Counted from the stretch's first letter, positions 16,027 to 26,700 are shown. The stretch: 56,772 nt of DNA from JBFMFR01 sp040752025 (GCA_040752025.1 JBFMFR010000045.1:1-56772), one strand, 5' to 3'. A program made the numbers and translations. The notes: generated by a model not told the origin, from the letters alone.

Positions 16027-19000
16027 TTGCGCTGTCCAAAGTGCGCTCATAGCCCGTTTTCACCCGTGGAAGCCTGCCCGGCGTGCGGCTTCCAGGGCGA
16101 CGCGCAGGCTCTTGAAACTCTTTTCCACGTTGATTTCTTGCTCGATGAATTGCAAACCTGGAGCTTTCCACAGGAAAGCTTCCAGCAAGAGATCCAGGAG
16201 CGCTATGCCCGGCAGCGGCGAGCTCTGGAAGTTTCGTTAGGGCTGCGCCCGCCGCCTTTGGAGGCCGAGGCAGCCAGCCAGGCGCGCATGCAGATTGCGG
16301 TGCGCCATACTTTGCTTTCTAACCTGCCACAGTGGGTGAAAGCTGGCGTGCTAGACGCCGAGGCAGCCGCAGCGTTTCGCAAGCAGGCGCAGGATGAAAT
16401 CGAGGCATTGCAGGAAAGCCTGGGCGATGCACCGGTCACGCCTGCACCGGCCCCGAGCCGCCAGTCTTTGGAAGCCGGGCGCTATTTAAGCGCGATCCTG
16501 GACGAATTGGAGAAGCAGGGGCGAGTGCACAACCCAAAGGTGTATGCTGACCTGCGCCTCCGGCTGGCAACGCGCCTGGAGTCGTTGGAGGTTGCCCTGG
16601 GTTTGCGCGCCGCGCCCCTGCCCGAGACCACACTGGCGGCTGCGCCGCCTGGTGCTCCGCCCAGTGCTCCAGCCAGCGCCGCGCCTGTCCGGCGCCCGCC
16701 GCGGCCCCCACTCACCTGGGAGCGCGTGGTGGATACGCTGCTGTCTGAGCGCACGATGCACGCCATGCTGTTCCTGGGGGCGGGACTGCTCTTCGCGGCG
16801 GCAGTTTCCCTGGTGGTATGGAACTGGCAGGCCTTCCCACCCTGGCTGCAGGTGCTTTTCCTGGCCGTGTTCACCGGCATCTTTTACGGATTGGGATGGT
16901 ACGTGCGCGTGCGCATGAAGCTGCGCAACGGCGGCGTGGCTTTGAGCGCCGTGGCTTCGATGCTGGTGCCCCTGGACTTCTATGCCTTTTATCTGTCCGG
17001 CGGTTTCCCGGCCGACCTCTGGGCGCAGGTGTGGCTGCTGGCGTCTGTGACCTGCCTGTGCGCCTATCTGGCGACGGCTTTGCTTGTGCAAGCGGAGTTT
17101 TTCGTTTACCTGGTTGGATTGGCGGCGGGCAGCAGCCTGGCAGCCGGGCTGCAAGTGGTCGGTGTGAGCCAGGATGTGTGGCAGGCGGCGCTGGTTGCCC
17201 TGGCGCTAGTATTGGCATTGGCTGGTGAGTTTGTACGGCGCCGGGCCGAGGAAGAATCAAGCCGGGCGGCGCTGTTCGCAGCTCCGTTGTGGAGGTTGGC
17301 CCTGTTGGGGGCGGGCACGATTGCGCTGCTATCGCTGGGCCGGTGGTTGGGCGGTTTCGCTGCGGGCACGCCTTACCAGGCGGCGCTGGCCCTGGACTGG
17401 TGGCTGGCGGGAATCCTGTTCTGCCTGGCTTTGGGCGCCGGCCCTGCGCCCCTACGAGGTCGAACGGTGGGCCTGGCCGCGGTGAGCAGTTTCCCGGTTG
17501 CGGCGCTGATCACGCAAGACCTGATCCTCAGCCAACGCGGCCTGCCGGCGGCCTGGCACGCCCTGGGTCTGGCGCTGCTGGGATGGCTTTACCTTGAAGC
17601 CGGGCGCTGGCTGGTGCGCAGGAGCGGCCCGGCGCTGCCGCGCTACCTGGGACGCACGTTTGCCGGGGCGGGCGTCTTCCTTGTGCTGGTATCTGCCGGG
17701 TGGGCGCTTGGCCTGGGCGATGCGATGGCGGTAGTGCACCCACTGCTGTCAGTGGCGGTGCTGTTCAACGCCTGGACGTGGCGGCGGCCCGGCCTGGTGT
17801 ACTTCGGCAGCCTGCTGCTGCTCTCCGGTTCGACGGCCCTGGGTGGAGGCCAGCAGGCGACCCTGGCGCAGTTAGGCATCGTGTGGGCCTTCCTGGCGAT
17901 CGTGCAGGTGAGCGGGTCAATCCTGATCCGGCGCAGGGTTGGGGCAGCGCGGCTACAAGGTGTGGAGCTGCCGGGGTTCCTGTACGCTGTGCACCTGGCG
18001 AACGCAGGCTGGTTGACCGCTGGCCTGGCGCTGCTGCCTCCGCTGTTTTCTTTCGAACAGAACGTGCTGACCTATGTGCTGGGGAACTGGATGGCGTTGA
18101 ACGGCTGGCTGGCGCTCCTGGCGCATGAGCGAGGCAGTTGGGGGATGTCTTTCCTGCTGTACAGGCGCAGAGCGGGAGCGCAGGTGCTGGACTCTCTGGC
18201 GCGCCGCCGCCTGGAAGCGAAAACGGCGCTGGTTTACCATTGGTCAGCGGCTCTGCCACTGATCGTGTGGCTGGGGCTGGCCTGGGCCGGTTGGGATTGG
18301 GCGCAGGCAGAGCCGTCCGAAGCACGCCTGGGCCTGGCTTACCTGGCGCTGGCGTGGATTTCTCTGCTGGTGGGCGCCTGGCTGCGGCGCTCCCGGCGAG
18401 TTTACGCGCGTCCCTGGATCGTAGCCAGTCATTTGAGCGCGGCGATTGGCATCCTGGTGGGCCTGTGGGATTACAACCAACCCTGGATGGCGGCTACGTT
18501 GGGCCTGGCGGCGGGCTTCTATTTCGCCGCCAGTTGGGTGCAGCACCGGCGCGGCTGGCTGCTGCCCGGCGGAGTGGCTTTCCCGCTTGGCTGGCTGTTG
18601 GCCCTGGATTGGCTGAACGTGCGCTGGGAGGCCCTGCCCATCGCCCTGGCGCTGGTGCCGCTGGCCTATTTGCTGGCTGCCAGCCTGATCGAGCGGCGGC
18701 GCCTCACCCGCCGGGCGTTCCTGGCGCCGCTGTATTTCCTGGTCGAAGGGATCGGCCTGGCAGCTTTCATCTGGAGCCTGGCGCAGGTAGCCCAGACGGA
18801 GAGGCCCTCGCTGTTATGGGCGGCTGCGGCCAACCTGCTGCTGGCGCTGGGCATGGGCTGGCTGGCCTGGCTGTTCAAGCGTGGGCGTAACGCCCACCTG
18901 GCGGCCTGGCTGGGAGTGGTGGCCGGAGGCCTGGTGGCGTTGGAATTCAGCCGCGGCAGCGGGCGTTCGGCCTTGCTGGCGGCGCTGCTGGCGGTGGCCT

Positions 19001-22000
19001 ACATCGGTGTCGAGCGCGGGCTGCTGTATTTTGGCCGCGGTGGATTAGGCCGCGGCGCCTGGCGGGCAACGGCGCGCCGCGCCTGGCGCCTGTTCGGGCA
19101 GCCGTTCTACCTGGCGGGCTGGGCGATCTCGGCCGGGGCGATCCTGCTGGCGTTGGTGCGCAACCTGGTCTTGTTGGAAGGCACGACGACGCGCTTGAAC
19201 TGGTCGATTGCCAGCACGCTGACGACCTTCGGGTTGTATGCGGGTGCTGCCTATCTCTACCGCCTGCGCAAAGGGGCGTCACAGCGCCTGGCCTGGGTGG
19301 CGGCGTGTTTCCTGTTCGTGCCGTGGAACCTGGTCACGCTGCGCATCTGGCACGCCAGGCACTTCGAAGTGACAGGCTACGGGTTGAGCTGGGTGCTCCT
19401 GGCGCTGGTGGAACTGCTGGTTGGGGCGGGATTGTACGCCCGGCTGGGTGTTGGCGAGCGCAGGCTGGGGCAACCTGCCTGCGCGGTTGCGCAAATCTTG
19501 ATGCCCGTGGGGCTGTTGTGGGGCACACCCGATGTAGATGTCTCCAGCCTGACTTTCGGCCTGGGGTTGATTTTCTACCTGCTGGCGGTGTTGTTACAAC
19601 TTCGCCAGGGGGCGAGTCGCGGGCCAGCTACCTCCCGGCGCCATCCGGAGAACCACCTGTATATGGCGCTGCTCGTGGCATTCATCTGGGCCGCTTATCT
19701 ATTGGCGCGCTTCCAGCCCGAGGCGTCGCGCAGCGCCTATGGTGGGCTGATGCTGGCGCTGTCGGTAGGCTCCCTGGCCGTGGGATGGCAGGTGGCGCAC
19801 ATGCCGCCCGAGCGCAAGCGCGGCTTTGGCGGCCTGCCTTTCGCCCGGCCGCTTTACCTGGCCACGTACGTGGGCCTGGCGGTGGGCACGGCCTTGATGG
19901 CTCACCAGCGCACGGCGTTGCTGGCAGCCTTGCTGGTGGATACACTGGTGTTGGCGATCTCGACCGGGTTATTCCGCCAGCCGCTGTGGATTTACCCGGC
20001 TTCGGCGACGCTTTCGGGGGCAGTGCTGGTGGCGCTGGCTGAATGGAACGTGCCGCCCGAGCGCTTTGGCTGGGCGTGGATCGCCCTGGGTGGTATCTAC
20101 CTGGGCGTGGCGCGCGGACTGCGCCAGGGACCGGCGGCGCGATGGGATTACGCCTCCCCAATTCTGGCGACAGCTTTCGCTCTAATTGCATTGGGTTTGC
20201 CGCTTTCCAGCCAGGAGCGGGTGGGGGCGATCGTCGGCTATGGGGCAGCCGCGCTGCTGTATGCCCTGGCGGCGCGCTGGCTGAAGCAGCCGCTGCTGGG
20301 ATGGCCAGTCGTGGGCCTGGCGGCGGTGCCGTACTGGCTGGGCATGCTCGAATTAGGCGTGGCCCGGCGCGACCTGGGGTTGGCTTTGTGGCCGGGCATC
20401 CTGCTGGGCCTGGGCCTGGCTGTATTGGTAGACCGGCGTTGGGGAGTGCAGCCGGATGCAGGCGGTGAGCCAGGCCTGCCAGTTTTCCCGTGGGATGATT
20501 TGTTCGACTGGCCCAGGGCATTGGCGGCGCGCCTGATGCGCTGGTGGGCGTTCCCGCTTTATACAGGCATTTACCTGGGCGCAGCGGTGGGCGCGGCCTT
20601 TTCCCTTGGTAATGCGAGCCGCCTGGCGCTCAGCCTGGCGCTGGCCTGTGGATTATACGCCCAGGCAACCTATCGCTTCCGGCTGCGCGGCTGGCTGTTC
20701 GCCGCGGCGGGGAGCGCGCAACTGGCAATATTGGCTGGCCTTTCCTGGTGGGGGCAGGCAGCCGGCAGGCATCCGGGGATGTGGATCGCGCTGGCTTTCA
20801 CGCCGGTCAGTTGGATCACGGCTCTGGCCGGCCTGGCGGTCCAGCGCCGCCTGGGTGAGGGCGCGCCGTTCGGGGAAGCGGTTCAGCAGGATGATGGGAA
20901 ATTTGCCAGCCGCATCCGGCGCAGCCCGCCCTGGTCGCGCCCGCTGTACCTGCTGCTGTTAGCGGACATGCTGGCGCTGAACCTGTCTGCTTTGCAAGCC
21001 AGCGCGGAAAGCGCCTGGGTGCTGCTTCTGCACGCCCTGCTGCTGGGAGTGCTGGCAAGCGCCTGGATATCTTCCGGGTTGGTTTACCTGGGGATGATCC
21101 TGGGTCTGCTGGCGCTGGTCCAGGGATTATTTTGGGCCGGCGCGGCAGCCACCATCTGGCCCTGGGCGCTGGCGCTGCTGGCGCTGGGCTACGGGCTGCC
21201 GGGCTATTTGTCCCGCGTGGTGATCGAACGCCAGTGGGCCGGCGATTGGCAACGCTATCTACAAGTTTGGGAGCGACCTCTGCAGCGAGGCGGCTGGCTG
21301 CTTTCCTGGCTCAGCCTGGCCCTGGCGCTGCTCACCGGCCCGAACGTGATCGTTTGGGGCGCGCGGGCGATCTTTGCCCTGCCAGTGCTCAACCCGCCAG
21401 ACCTGGAACGGGTGGGCATGCTGGTGAGCGTGCTGGCTTTGCTGGGCCTGTTCTACCTGGCGGCGGCGCTGGTTGAACGCAGGCGCTGGCTGGGTTATGG
21501 GGCGGTGGCGATGCTGCTGGCGGCCTGGTGCCTGGAGTGGTCCCTGGTATGGGGCCAGCGCGAGGTGCAGTGGTACGCCGTCCCGGCCGGCATCTACTTG
21601 CTGGGGGTGGGTTACCTGGAATGGACGGCGGGCGGCAAGGGCAGCCGCGCCCTGGCGCGCTGGATCGACCGGGCGGCGATTCTGCTGCTGCTGGGCTCGT
21701 CTTTCTGGCAGTCCCTTGGCCCAGAAGGTGGTAGGTACGCTTTGCTGATGGGTGTGGAAGGATTGCTGCTGCTGTGGTGGGGCAGCGCCCGGCGCCTGCG
21801 GCGCTTCCTGTACGCCGGCGTGGGCGGTGTGACGCTGGACGTGGCCGGGCAGTTGATCGAGCCGCTGCTTTCCGCTAACCGCTGGATCGTCTTCGGCGTG
21901 GCCGGGGCGCTGTTGATCGGCTTGGCGATCTTCATCGAGCGGCGCCTGGAGCAAGTCATGGCGCTGTCGCGAGAAGTGCGCCAGCGCCTGGAGAAGTGGG

Positions 22001-22005
22001 AATGA
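16027..22005 (+). CDS. Giant zinc-ribbon polytopic membrane protein (about 1990 aa)
   Basis: The protein opens with a zinc ribbon, CPKC then CPAC, followed by a soluble, mostly helical region to about residue 240 with two similar segments (FLLDELQTW... and AILDELEKQ...). The remaining 1700 or so residues are almost unbroken hydrophobic helices separated by short Arg-rich turns; I estimate 50-60 membrane passes. It resembles the large bacterial membrane proteins annotated with an SCO7613-type C-terminal region, with no known function. I chose TTG 16027 because AGGAG at 16015-16019 lies 7 nt before it and the zinc ribbon begins there; no nearby ATG exists. Its stop overlaps the next ATG. Confidence 0.75.
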   Translation: MRCPKCAHSPFSPVEACPACGFQGDAQALETLFHVDFLLDELQTWSFPQESFQQEIQERYARQRRALEVSLGLRPPPLEAEAASQARMQIAVRHTLLSNLPQWVKAGVLDAEAAAAFRKQAQDEIEALQESLGDAPVTPAPAPSRQSLEAGRYLSAILDELEKQGRVHNPKVYADLRLRLATRLESLEVALGLRAAPLPETTLAAAPPGAPPSAPASAAPVRRPPRPPLTWERVVDTLLSERTMHAMLFLGAGLLFAAAVSLVVWNWQAFPPWLQVLFLAVFTGIFYGLGWYVRVRMKLRNGGVALSAVASMLVPLDFYAFYLSGGFPADLWAQVWLLASVTCLCAYLATALLVQAEFFVYLVGLAAGSSLAAGLQVVGVSQDVWQAALVALALVLALAGEFVRRRAEEESSRAALFAAPLWRLALLGAGTIALLSLGRWLGGFAAGTPYQAALALDWWLAGILFCLALGAGPAPLRGRTVGLAAVSSFPVAALITQDLILSQRGLPAAWHALGLALLGWLYLEAGRWLVRRSGPALPRYLGRTFAGAGVFLVLVSAGWALGLGDAMAVVHPLLSVAVLFNAWTWRRPGLVYFGSLLLLSGSTALGGGQQATLAQLGIVWAFLAIVQVSGSILIRRRVGAARLQGVELPGFLYAVHLANAGWLTAGLALLPPLFSFEQNVLTYVLGNWMALNGWLALLAHERGSWGMSFLLYRRRAGAQVLDSLARRRLEAKTALVYHWSAALPLIVWLGLAWAGWDWAQAEPSEARLGLAYLALAWISLLVGAWLRRSRRVYARPWIVASHLSAAIGILVGLWDYNQPWMAATLGLAAGFYFAASWVQHRRGWLLPGGVAFPLGWLLALDWLNVRWEALPIALALVPLAYLLAASLIERRRLTRRAFLAPLYFLVEGIGLAAFIWSLAQVAQTERPSLLWAAAANLLLALGMGWLAWLFKRGRNAHLAAWLGVVAGGLVALEFSRGSGRSALLAALLAVAYIGVERGLLYFGRGGLGRGAWRATARRAWRLFGQPFYLAGWAISAGAILLALVRNLVLLEGTTTRLNWSIASTLTTFGLYAGAAYLYRLRKGASQRLAWVAACFLFVPWNLVTLRIWHARHFEVTGYGLSWVLLALVELLVGAGLYARLGVGERRLGQPACAVAQILMPVGLLWGTPDVDVSSLTFGLGLIFYLLAVLLQLRQGASRGPATSRRHPENHLYMALLVAFIWAAYLLARFQPEASRSAYGGLMLALSVGSLAVGWQVAHMPPERKRGFGGLPFARPLYLATYVGLAVGTALMAHQRTALLAALLVDTLVLAISTGLFRQPLWIYPASATLSGAVLVALAEWNVPPERFGWAWIALGGIYLGVARGLRQGPAARWDYASPILATAFALIALGLPLSSQERVGAIVGYGAAALLYALAARWLKQPLLGWPVVGLAAVPYWLGMLELGVARRDLGLALWPGILLGLGLAVLVDRRWGVQPDAGGEPGLPVFPWDDLFDWPRALAARLMRWWAFPLYTGIYLGAAVGAAFSLGNASRLALSLALACGLYAQATYRFRLRGWLFAAAGSAQLAILAGLSWWGQAAGRHPGMWIALAFTPVSWITALAGLAVQRRLGEGAPFGEAVQQDDGKFASRIRRSPPWSRPLYLLLLADMLALNLSALQASAESAWVLLLHALLLGVLASAWISSGLVYLGMILGLLALVQGLFWAGAAATIWPWALALLALGYGLPGYLSRVVIERQWAGDWQRYLQVWERPLQRGGWLLSWLSLALALLTGPNVIVWGARAIFALPVLNPPDLERVGMLVSVLALLGLFYLAAALVERRRWLGYGAVAMLLAAWCLEWSLVWGQREVQWYAVPAGIYLLGVGYLEWTAGGKGSRALARWIDRAAILLLLGSSFWQSLGPEGGRYALLMGVEGLLLLWWGSARRLRRFLYAGVGGVTLDVAGQLIEPLLSANRWIVFGVAGALLIGLAIFIERRLEQVMALSREVRQRLEKWE

Positions 22006-23396
22006 GCGAGGCGGGACGCCCACTCGAGGCCTGGCTGCGCCAGGTGCGCACGCTGGGGCTGCTGGCGATGCTCGCCGGAGGTATCATCTCGCCGATGTGC
22101 TTTTGCTGGCCTAGCCTGGCTTTTTCGGGTGAGCGATCGACCGGCACATTGTTCGGTGTTGCCTGGCTGGCATTGGTCAGTTTGGGCCTGGGCGGCGGGT
22201 TCTTGCTTTACAGACTTTCCAGCCAGGCCCCCGAAGAAAGCACCGCCGGTCCCTTGCGGCTGCCATCCGCGGCGATCTTGGGCCTGGGCTTTTGCCTGGC
22301 CTTGTGGGCCGGTGAGATCACGCGCCAGATTGGATTGGGCGCGGCGTTTTTACCGCCATTCTTCTTGTTAGCGGGTGCACTACCGCCCCTGGCAGCGGTG
22401 AGCTGGGTGACGCGCCGGGGGGAGCCGCCCATGCAGCCGAGCGCTGAAACGGCAAATGGGGAGCGACCGTCTGCGCAGCCAGCCTCCGAGTTTACCTGGC
22501 AGCATTTCTCGCTGGCCTTTGTGTTGACCAGCCTGCTCGCCGTAGCGCTGGCGTTTTTCTTGGAGATCTTGCTGCCGCTGCCGCTCCTGTTCCTGGTGCA
22601 GGGACTGGGCGAAACGCTGGAAGAAGCCTGGAGTACTTTGCTGGATTCGGGTTTGCTGAAATTGGACACCTCTGCTCTGGCAGCCAGTTTCTGGAGTGGG
22701 ATGTTCGTGCTGGCGCTGGTAGCGCCGCTGGTGCAGGAGTTTTGTAAATCCTTGCTCGTATTGCTCGTGATGCCTGTACTGCGACCACGGACGCAATCGG
22801 CGGCGCTCACCCGAAGGCAGGTATTCCTGTTAGGCGTGACAGCCGGGGCAGGTTTTGCGGTCGTGGAGAACTGGCTGTATGCGGGTGTGGGCCTGGCTTC
22901 GGATAGCGGATGGTGGGGGATGGTGTTCATCGTGAACGCCCTGGGAGCAGGCATCCATCCCCTGGCGACAGGGCTGGTGGCCCTGGGCAGGTATGATGCT
23001 TTGCGGAGCGAGGAGGCTAAGAATATCTGGTTGTGGCCTTACAGCCTGGCGGTGGGTATGCGCGTTTTATGGAACGCCACCAGTTATACACTGCTGTGGC
23101 TGCTGTTGGTTTCCGGCACGCGCCGGCTGCAGCCAATCTTTCCCAGAGCGGATGCCCTGGCGTTTTTTGCGGTGGCGCTGCTGTGTGTATTGGTGGTTGG
23201 CGGCGTAGCGGCGCTGGTTGGCTTGCAGTGGTGGGCGCTCCGGGCCGGGGAACAGACGCCGTCTGCCGGCAAGGTCAGCCTCAAGATGGCGGCTTTGCAG
23301 GATGACCGCAGTATGGCGCTGTGGGCCGTTGCCTGCCTGATCCTGGCCTTATTGGTCGGGCTGGCGGTGTTGTCTTTGTTGGGAGGCGGCGGATGA
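22002..23396 (+). CDS. PrsW-type intramembrane protease
   Basis: A 464-residue membrane protein with about ten hydrophobic segments. Motifs of the PrsW glutamic-type protease family are present: Glu246 and Lys249 in VQEFCK (the usual first Glu of EExxK is Gln here), Glu289-Asn290 in GAGFAVVENWLY and His319 in GIHPLATG. PrsW cuts the RsiW anti-sigma factor in Bacillus; many relatives have unknown targets. The ATG overlaps the stop of the giant membrane protein, so the two are translationally coupled. The Gln-for-Glu change could alter activity. Confidence 0.75.
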   Translation: MSEAGRPLEAWLRQVRTLGLLAMLAGGIISPMCFCWPSLAFSGERSTGTLFGVAWLALVSLGLGGGFLLYRLSSQAPEESTAGPLRLPSAAILGLGFCLALWAGEITRQIGLGAAFLPPFFLLAGALPPLAAVSWVTRRGEPPMQPSAETANGERPSAQPASEFTWQHFSLAFVLTSLLAVALAFFLEILLPLPLLFLVQGLGETLEEAWSTLLDSGLLKLDTSALAASFWSGMFVLALVAPLVQEFCKSLLVLLVMPVLRPRTQSAALTRRQVFLLGVTAGAGFAVVENWLYAGVGLASDSGWWGMVFIVNALGAGIHPLATGLVALGRYDALRSEEAKNIWLWPYSLAVGMRVLWNATSYTLLWLLLVSGTRRLQPIFPRADALAFFAVALLCVLVVGGVAALVGLQWWALRAGEQTPSAGKVSLKMAALQDDRSMALWAVACLILALLVGLAVLSLLGGGG

Positions 23397-23962
23397 GAGG
23401 CGCTAAGTTCCTGGCTCGCTTGCGGCGCTGGCTGCACGTGTGGATTGCCCTGGGGTTGCTGCTGGCCAACGGCCTGGCCTGGGCGCGGGCCACGGCGGCG
23501 CCGCTGCCGCCCGAAGTGGAAGCGCGCCTGGACCCACAGATCGCCGAAATCCGCGAGAAGCTGTGGTCGGGCAAGGCTGGCGGGCAGGCGTTCCAGATCG
23601 TGATCACCGAGCAGATGGCCGCCGAAGCGATCGCCTGGTTCCTGGAGCGCCACCCCCAGGTGCCGTTCAGCCACCCGCAGGTGGAGATCGACGCCAAAGG
23701 GGTGACCGGGCGCGGCCTGGCGCACATCTTCGGCCTGCGCACACCGGTCTACGGGCGGGCCACTTTGACCGTGCGCGACGGCGTACCGGTGGTGAACATC
23801 CTGGAGATCGGGGTGGCTGGCGCCAGCGTGCCGGACTTCGTCATGCAGGCCATTTCTGCCGAGGTCGAGGCGCAGTTCAGCCAGTCTCAGAACCTGCCGG
23901 TCAAGCTCAAGCGCCTGGAATTGGGCAAGGGCACCATCACGGTCGAGGGCGTTTACCGCTAA
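23393..23962 (+). CDS. Exported protein of unknown function (LmeA/DUF2993-like)
   Basis: A 189-residue protein with an Arg-rich start, a hydrophobic stretch (residues 14-28) and a likely signal-peptidase site after ARATAA. The mature part alternates strands and helices and ends KRLELGKGTITVEGVYR. This resembles LmeA/DUF2993 lipid-binding domains, but the match is by pattern only. GGAGG precedes the ATG, which overlaps the prsW stop as ATGA. It may act with the two membrane proteins upstream, either as a lipid-binding partner or as a protease-related factor. Confidence 0.55.
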   Translation: MRGAKFLARLRRWLHVWIALGLLLANGLAWARATAAPLPPEVEARLDPQIAEIREKLWSGKAGGQAFQIVITEQMAAEAIAWFLERHPQVPFSHPQVEIDAKGVTGRGLAHIFGLRTPVYGRATLTVRDGVPVVNILEIGVAGASVPDFVMQAISAEVEAQFSQSQNLPVKLKRLELGKGTITVEGVYR

Positions 23963-23997
23963 ACATAGCCGAATTTAGGTAAATCCTGGTCAAATTC

Positions 23998-24026
23998 TTG
24001 TCTTTCCAGGATAAGTGTGCTAAAAT
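23998..24026 (+). promoter_or_regulatory. Promoter of the histidine operon
   Basis: TTGTCT at 23998-24003 and TAAAAT at 24021-24026 are spaced by exactly 17 nt. Transcription should start near 24033, only a few bases before the leader-peptide ATG at 24037. The leader peptide would then be translated from an almost leaderless mRNA. Confidence 0.65.
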
Positions 24027-24036
24027 CACGCCTTGT

Positions 24037-24162
24037 ATGAACGACTTAGCGCAGTCCCTGTGTCGATGTAATCGACATCATCATAGCCACCATCACATTC
24101 CCGGATCACCCCCGGGCAGGGCTGCTTTAAGTAGAGGAATTCCCCTACCAACGCGACGTTGA
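24037..24162 (+). CDS. hisL: Histidine operon leader peptide (HHHSHHH)
   Basis: A 41-codon reading frame between the his promoter and hisG. Codons 14-16 and 18-20 are His, giving His-His-His-Ser-His-His-His (24076-24096), a density that is very unlikely by chance next to hisG. In the enterobacterial his operon a leader with a His run stalls the ribosome when charged tRNA-His is scarce and so prevents termination. Here the stop codon at 24160-24162 lies 27 nt before a GC-rich terminator-like hairpin. The frame also runs across 24119-24128, which can pair with the 5' arm of that hairpin. The peptide has no other recognisable feature. Confidence 0.85.
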   Translation: MNDLAQSLCRCNRHHHSHHHIPGSPPGRAALSRGIPLPTRR

Positions 24163-24189
24163 TCGTGGTTTTCAAGAGTACTCATGCAA

Positions 24190-24222
24190 AAGCGCTCCCC
24201 TGACCGGGGAGCGCTTCTTGGT
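24190..24222 (+). terminator. Attenuator hairpin of the histidine operon
   Basis: A perfect 11-bp inverted repeat, AAGCGCTCCCC at 24190-24200 and GGGGAGCGCTT at 24206-24216, with loop TGACC, followed by CTTGGTT. The uridine run is weak. The segment GGGCTGCTTT at 24119-24128 can pair with AAAGCGCTCCC at 24188-24198 with one mismatch and wobble pairs, and is a candidate antiterminator. A ribosome stalled on the His codons would leave that segment free; one moving through would cover it. A smaller hairpin, CCCGG at 24100-24104 with CCGGG at 24112-24116, lies between. Confidence 0.7.
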
Positions 24223-24241
24223 TAACCATCTGGAGGTATGT

Positions 24242-25342
24242 ATGCTATCGAAAGAAGTGGATCAAGAAGCCAGGCAAGAAATCCGCCTGGCCTTGCCCAG
24301 CAAGGGCCGCCTGGCTGAAGAGGCGCTGGAGATGCTGGAGCGCGCCGGGTTGCAGGTGTACAAGCCCAACCCGCGCCAATACCGGGCAGTCATACCAGCC
24401 CTGCCGGGGCTGGCGGTGTTGTTTCAACGGCCGGGCGACATCGTCACCAGCGTGCGCGACGGCAGCGTGGATTTCGGCGTCACCGGCTGGGATGTATTTT
24501 GCGAGCGAAAAGGCGAAAATGGCGACATGCTGGCTTTGTTGAAAGAACTGGGGGTGGGGCACTGCAAGCTCAACGTGATCGTGCCGGAAAGCTGGGAAGC
24601 GACCCGGAGCATGGCCGATCTGGCAGCCTGGCAGGCCAAGCGTGGGCAGGCGCTGCGGGTGGCGACGAAGTTCCCGAACCTGACCAGCGCCTTCTTCGTT
24701 GAGCGAGGCATTACTAACCTGCGCATGATCTCGGCTGAAGGCACGCTGGAGATCGCCCCGGAGATCGGCTACGCCGACGTGATCGTGGACCTGGTTTCGA
24801 CAGGCACCACGCTGCGCGACAACCGCTTGAAAAGGATCGAAGACGGCCTGATCTTGCACTCGCAAGCCTGCCTGATCGCCAACCGGGCGGCGTTGAAACG
24901 CCGTACCGAGGTGCTGGCGATGGCGCGCCAGTTGCTGGAGTTTATCGTGGCTTACCTGCGCGCCGCCGAGAACGTCTCGGTTTTCGCCAATATCCGCGGC
25001 GATTCGCCCGCTGGCATCGCCGAGCGCATGTTTGCGCAGCAGGTAATCGGCGGCTTGCAAGGCCCAACGATTTCCCCGGTGGTGACCCGGGAAGGGGGAA
25101 ACTGGTATGCCGTGCACCTGGTGGTGCGCAAAGACCGGCTGGCGCAGGCCATCGCCGAACTGCGGCAGATCGGCGGCAGCGGTGTGGTGGTAGCCCCGGT
25201 TTTGTACATCTTCGAAGAGGAGCCGCAGGCCTACCGGGAATTGTTGGCGGCTTTGGAGGATGGCATTCAAGGGCAGAAAGCGATGAATGCGGAACAGAGC
25301 CTGGCGTTGGCAGACGAACCACCCGCCGAGACGGGTTTTTAG
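24242..25342 (+). CDS. hisG: ATP phosphoribosyltransferase, long form
   Basis: First and committed enzyme of histidine synthesis: ATP plus PRPP gives phosphoribosyl-ATP. At 366 residues it is the long form with a C-terminal regulatory domain, which does not need HisZ. LALPSKGRL at the N-terminus, GVTGWDVF and the PRPP-binding ADVIVDLVSTGTTLRDN are characteristic. ATG 24242 is preferred because GGAGG at 24232-24236 is 5 nt upstream; an earlier in-frame start would lie in the attenuator. The C-terminal extension beyond the regulatory domain is Ala/Glu-rich and poorly conserved. Confidence 0.93.
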   Translation: MLSKEVDQEARQEIRLALPSKGRLAEEALEMLERAGLQVYKPNPRQYRAVIPALPGLAVLFQRPGDIVTSVRDGSVDFGVTGWDVFCERKGENGDMLALLKELGVGHCKLNVIVPESWEATRSMADLAAWQAKRGQALRVATKFPNLTSAFFVERGITNLRMISAEGTLEIAPEIGYADVIVDLVSTGTTLRDNRLKRIEDGLILHSQACLIANRAALKRRTEVLAMARQLLEFIVAYLRAAENVSVFANIRGDSPAGIAERMFAQQVIGGLQGPTISPVVTREGGNWYAVHLVVRKDRLAQAIAELRQIGGSGVVVAPVLYIFEEEPQAYRELLAALEDGIQGQKAMNAEQSLALADEPPAETGF

Positions 25343-25362
25343 ATGCGATTGGAGGTGAACCC

Positions 25363-26692
<1,330 letters not shown>

Positions 26693-26700
<8 letters not shown>

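Noticed and set aside
24245..25270. Minus-strand frame of 341 codons opposite hisG
   Set aside because: Shadow of hisG; rich in His and Gln as expected from reverse complement of a GC-rich gene, with no ribosome site.
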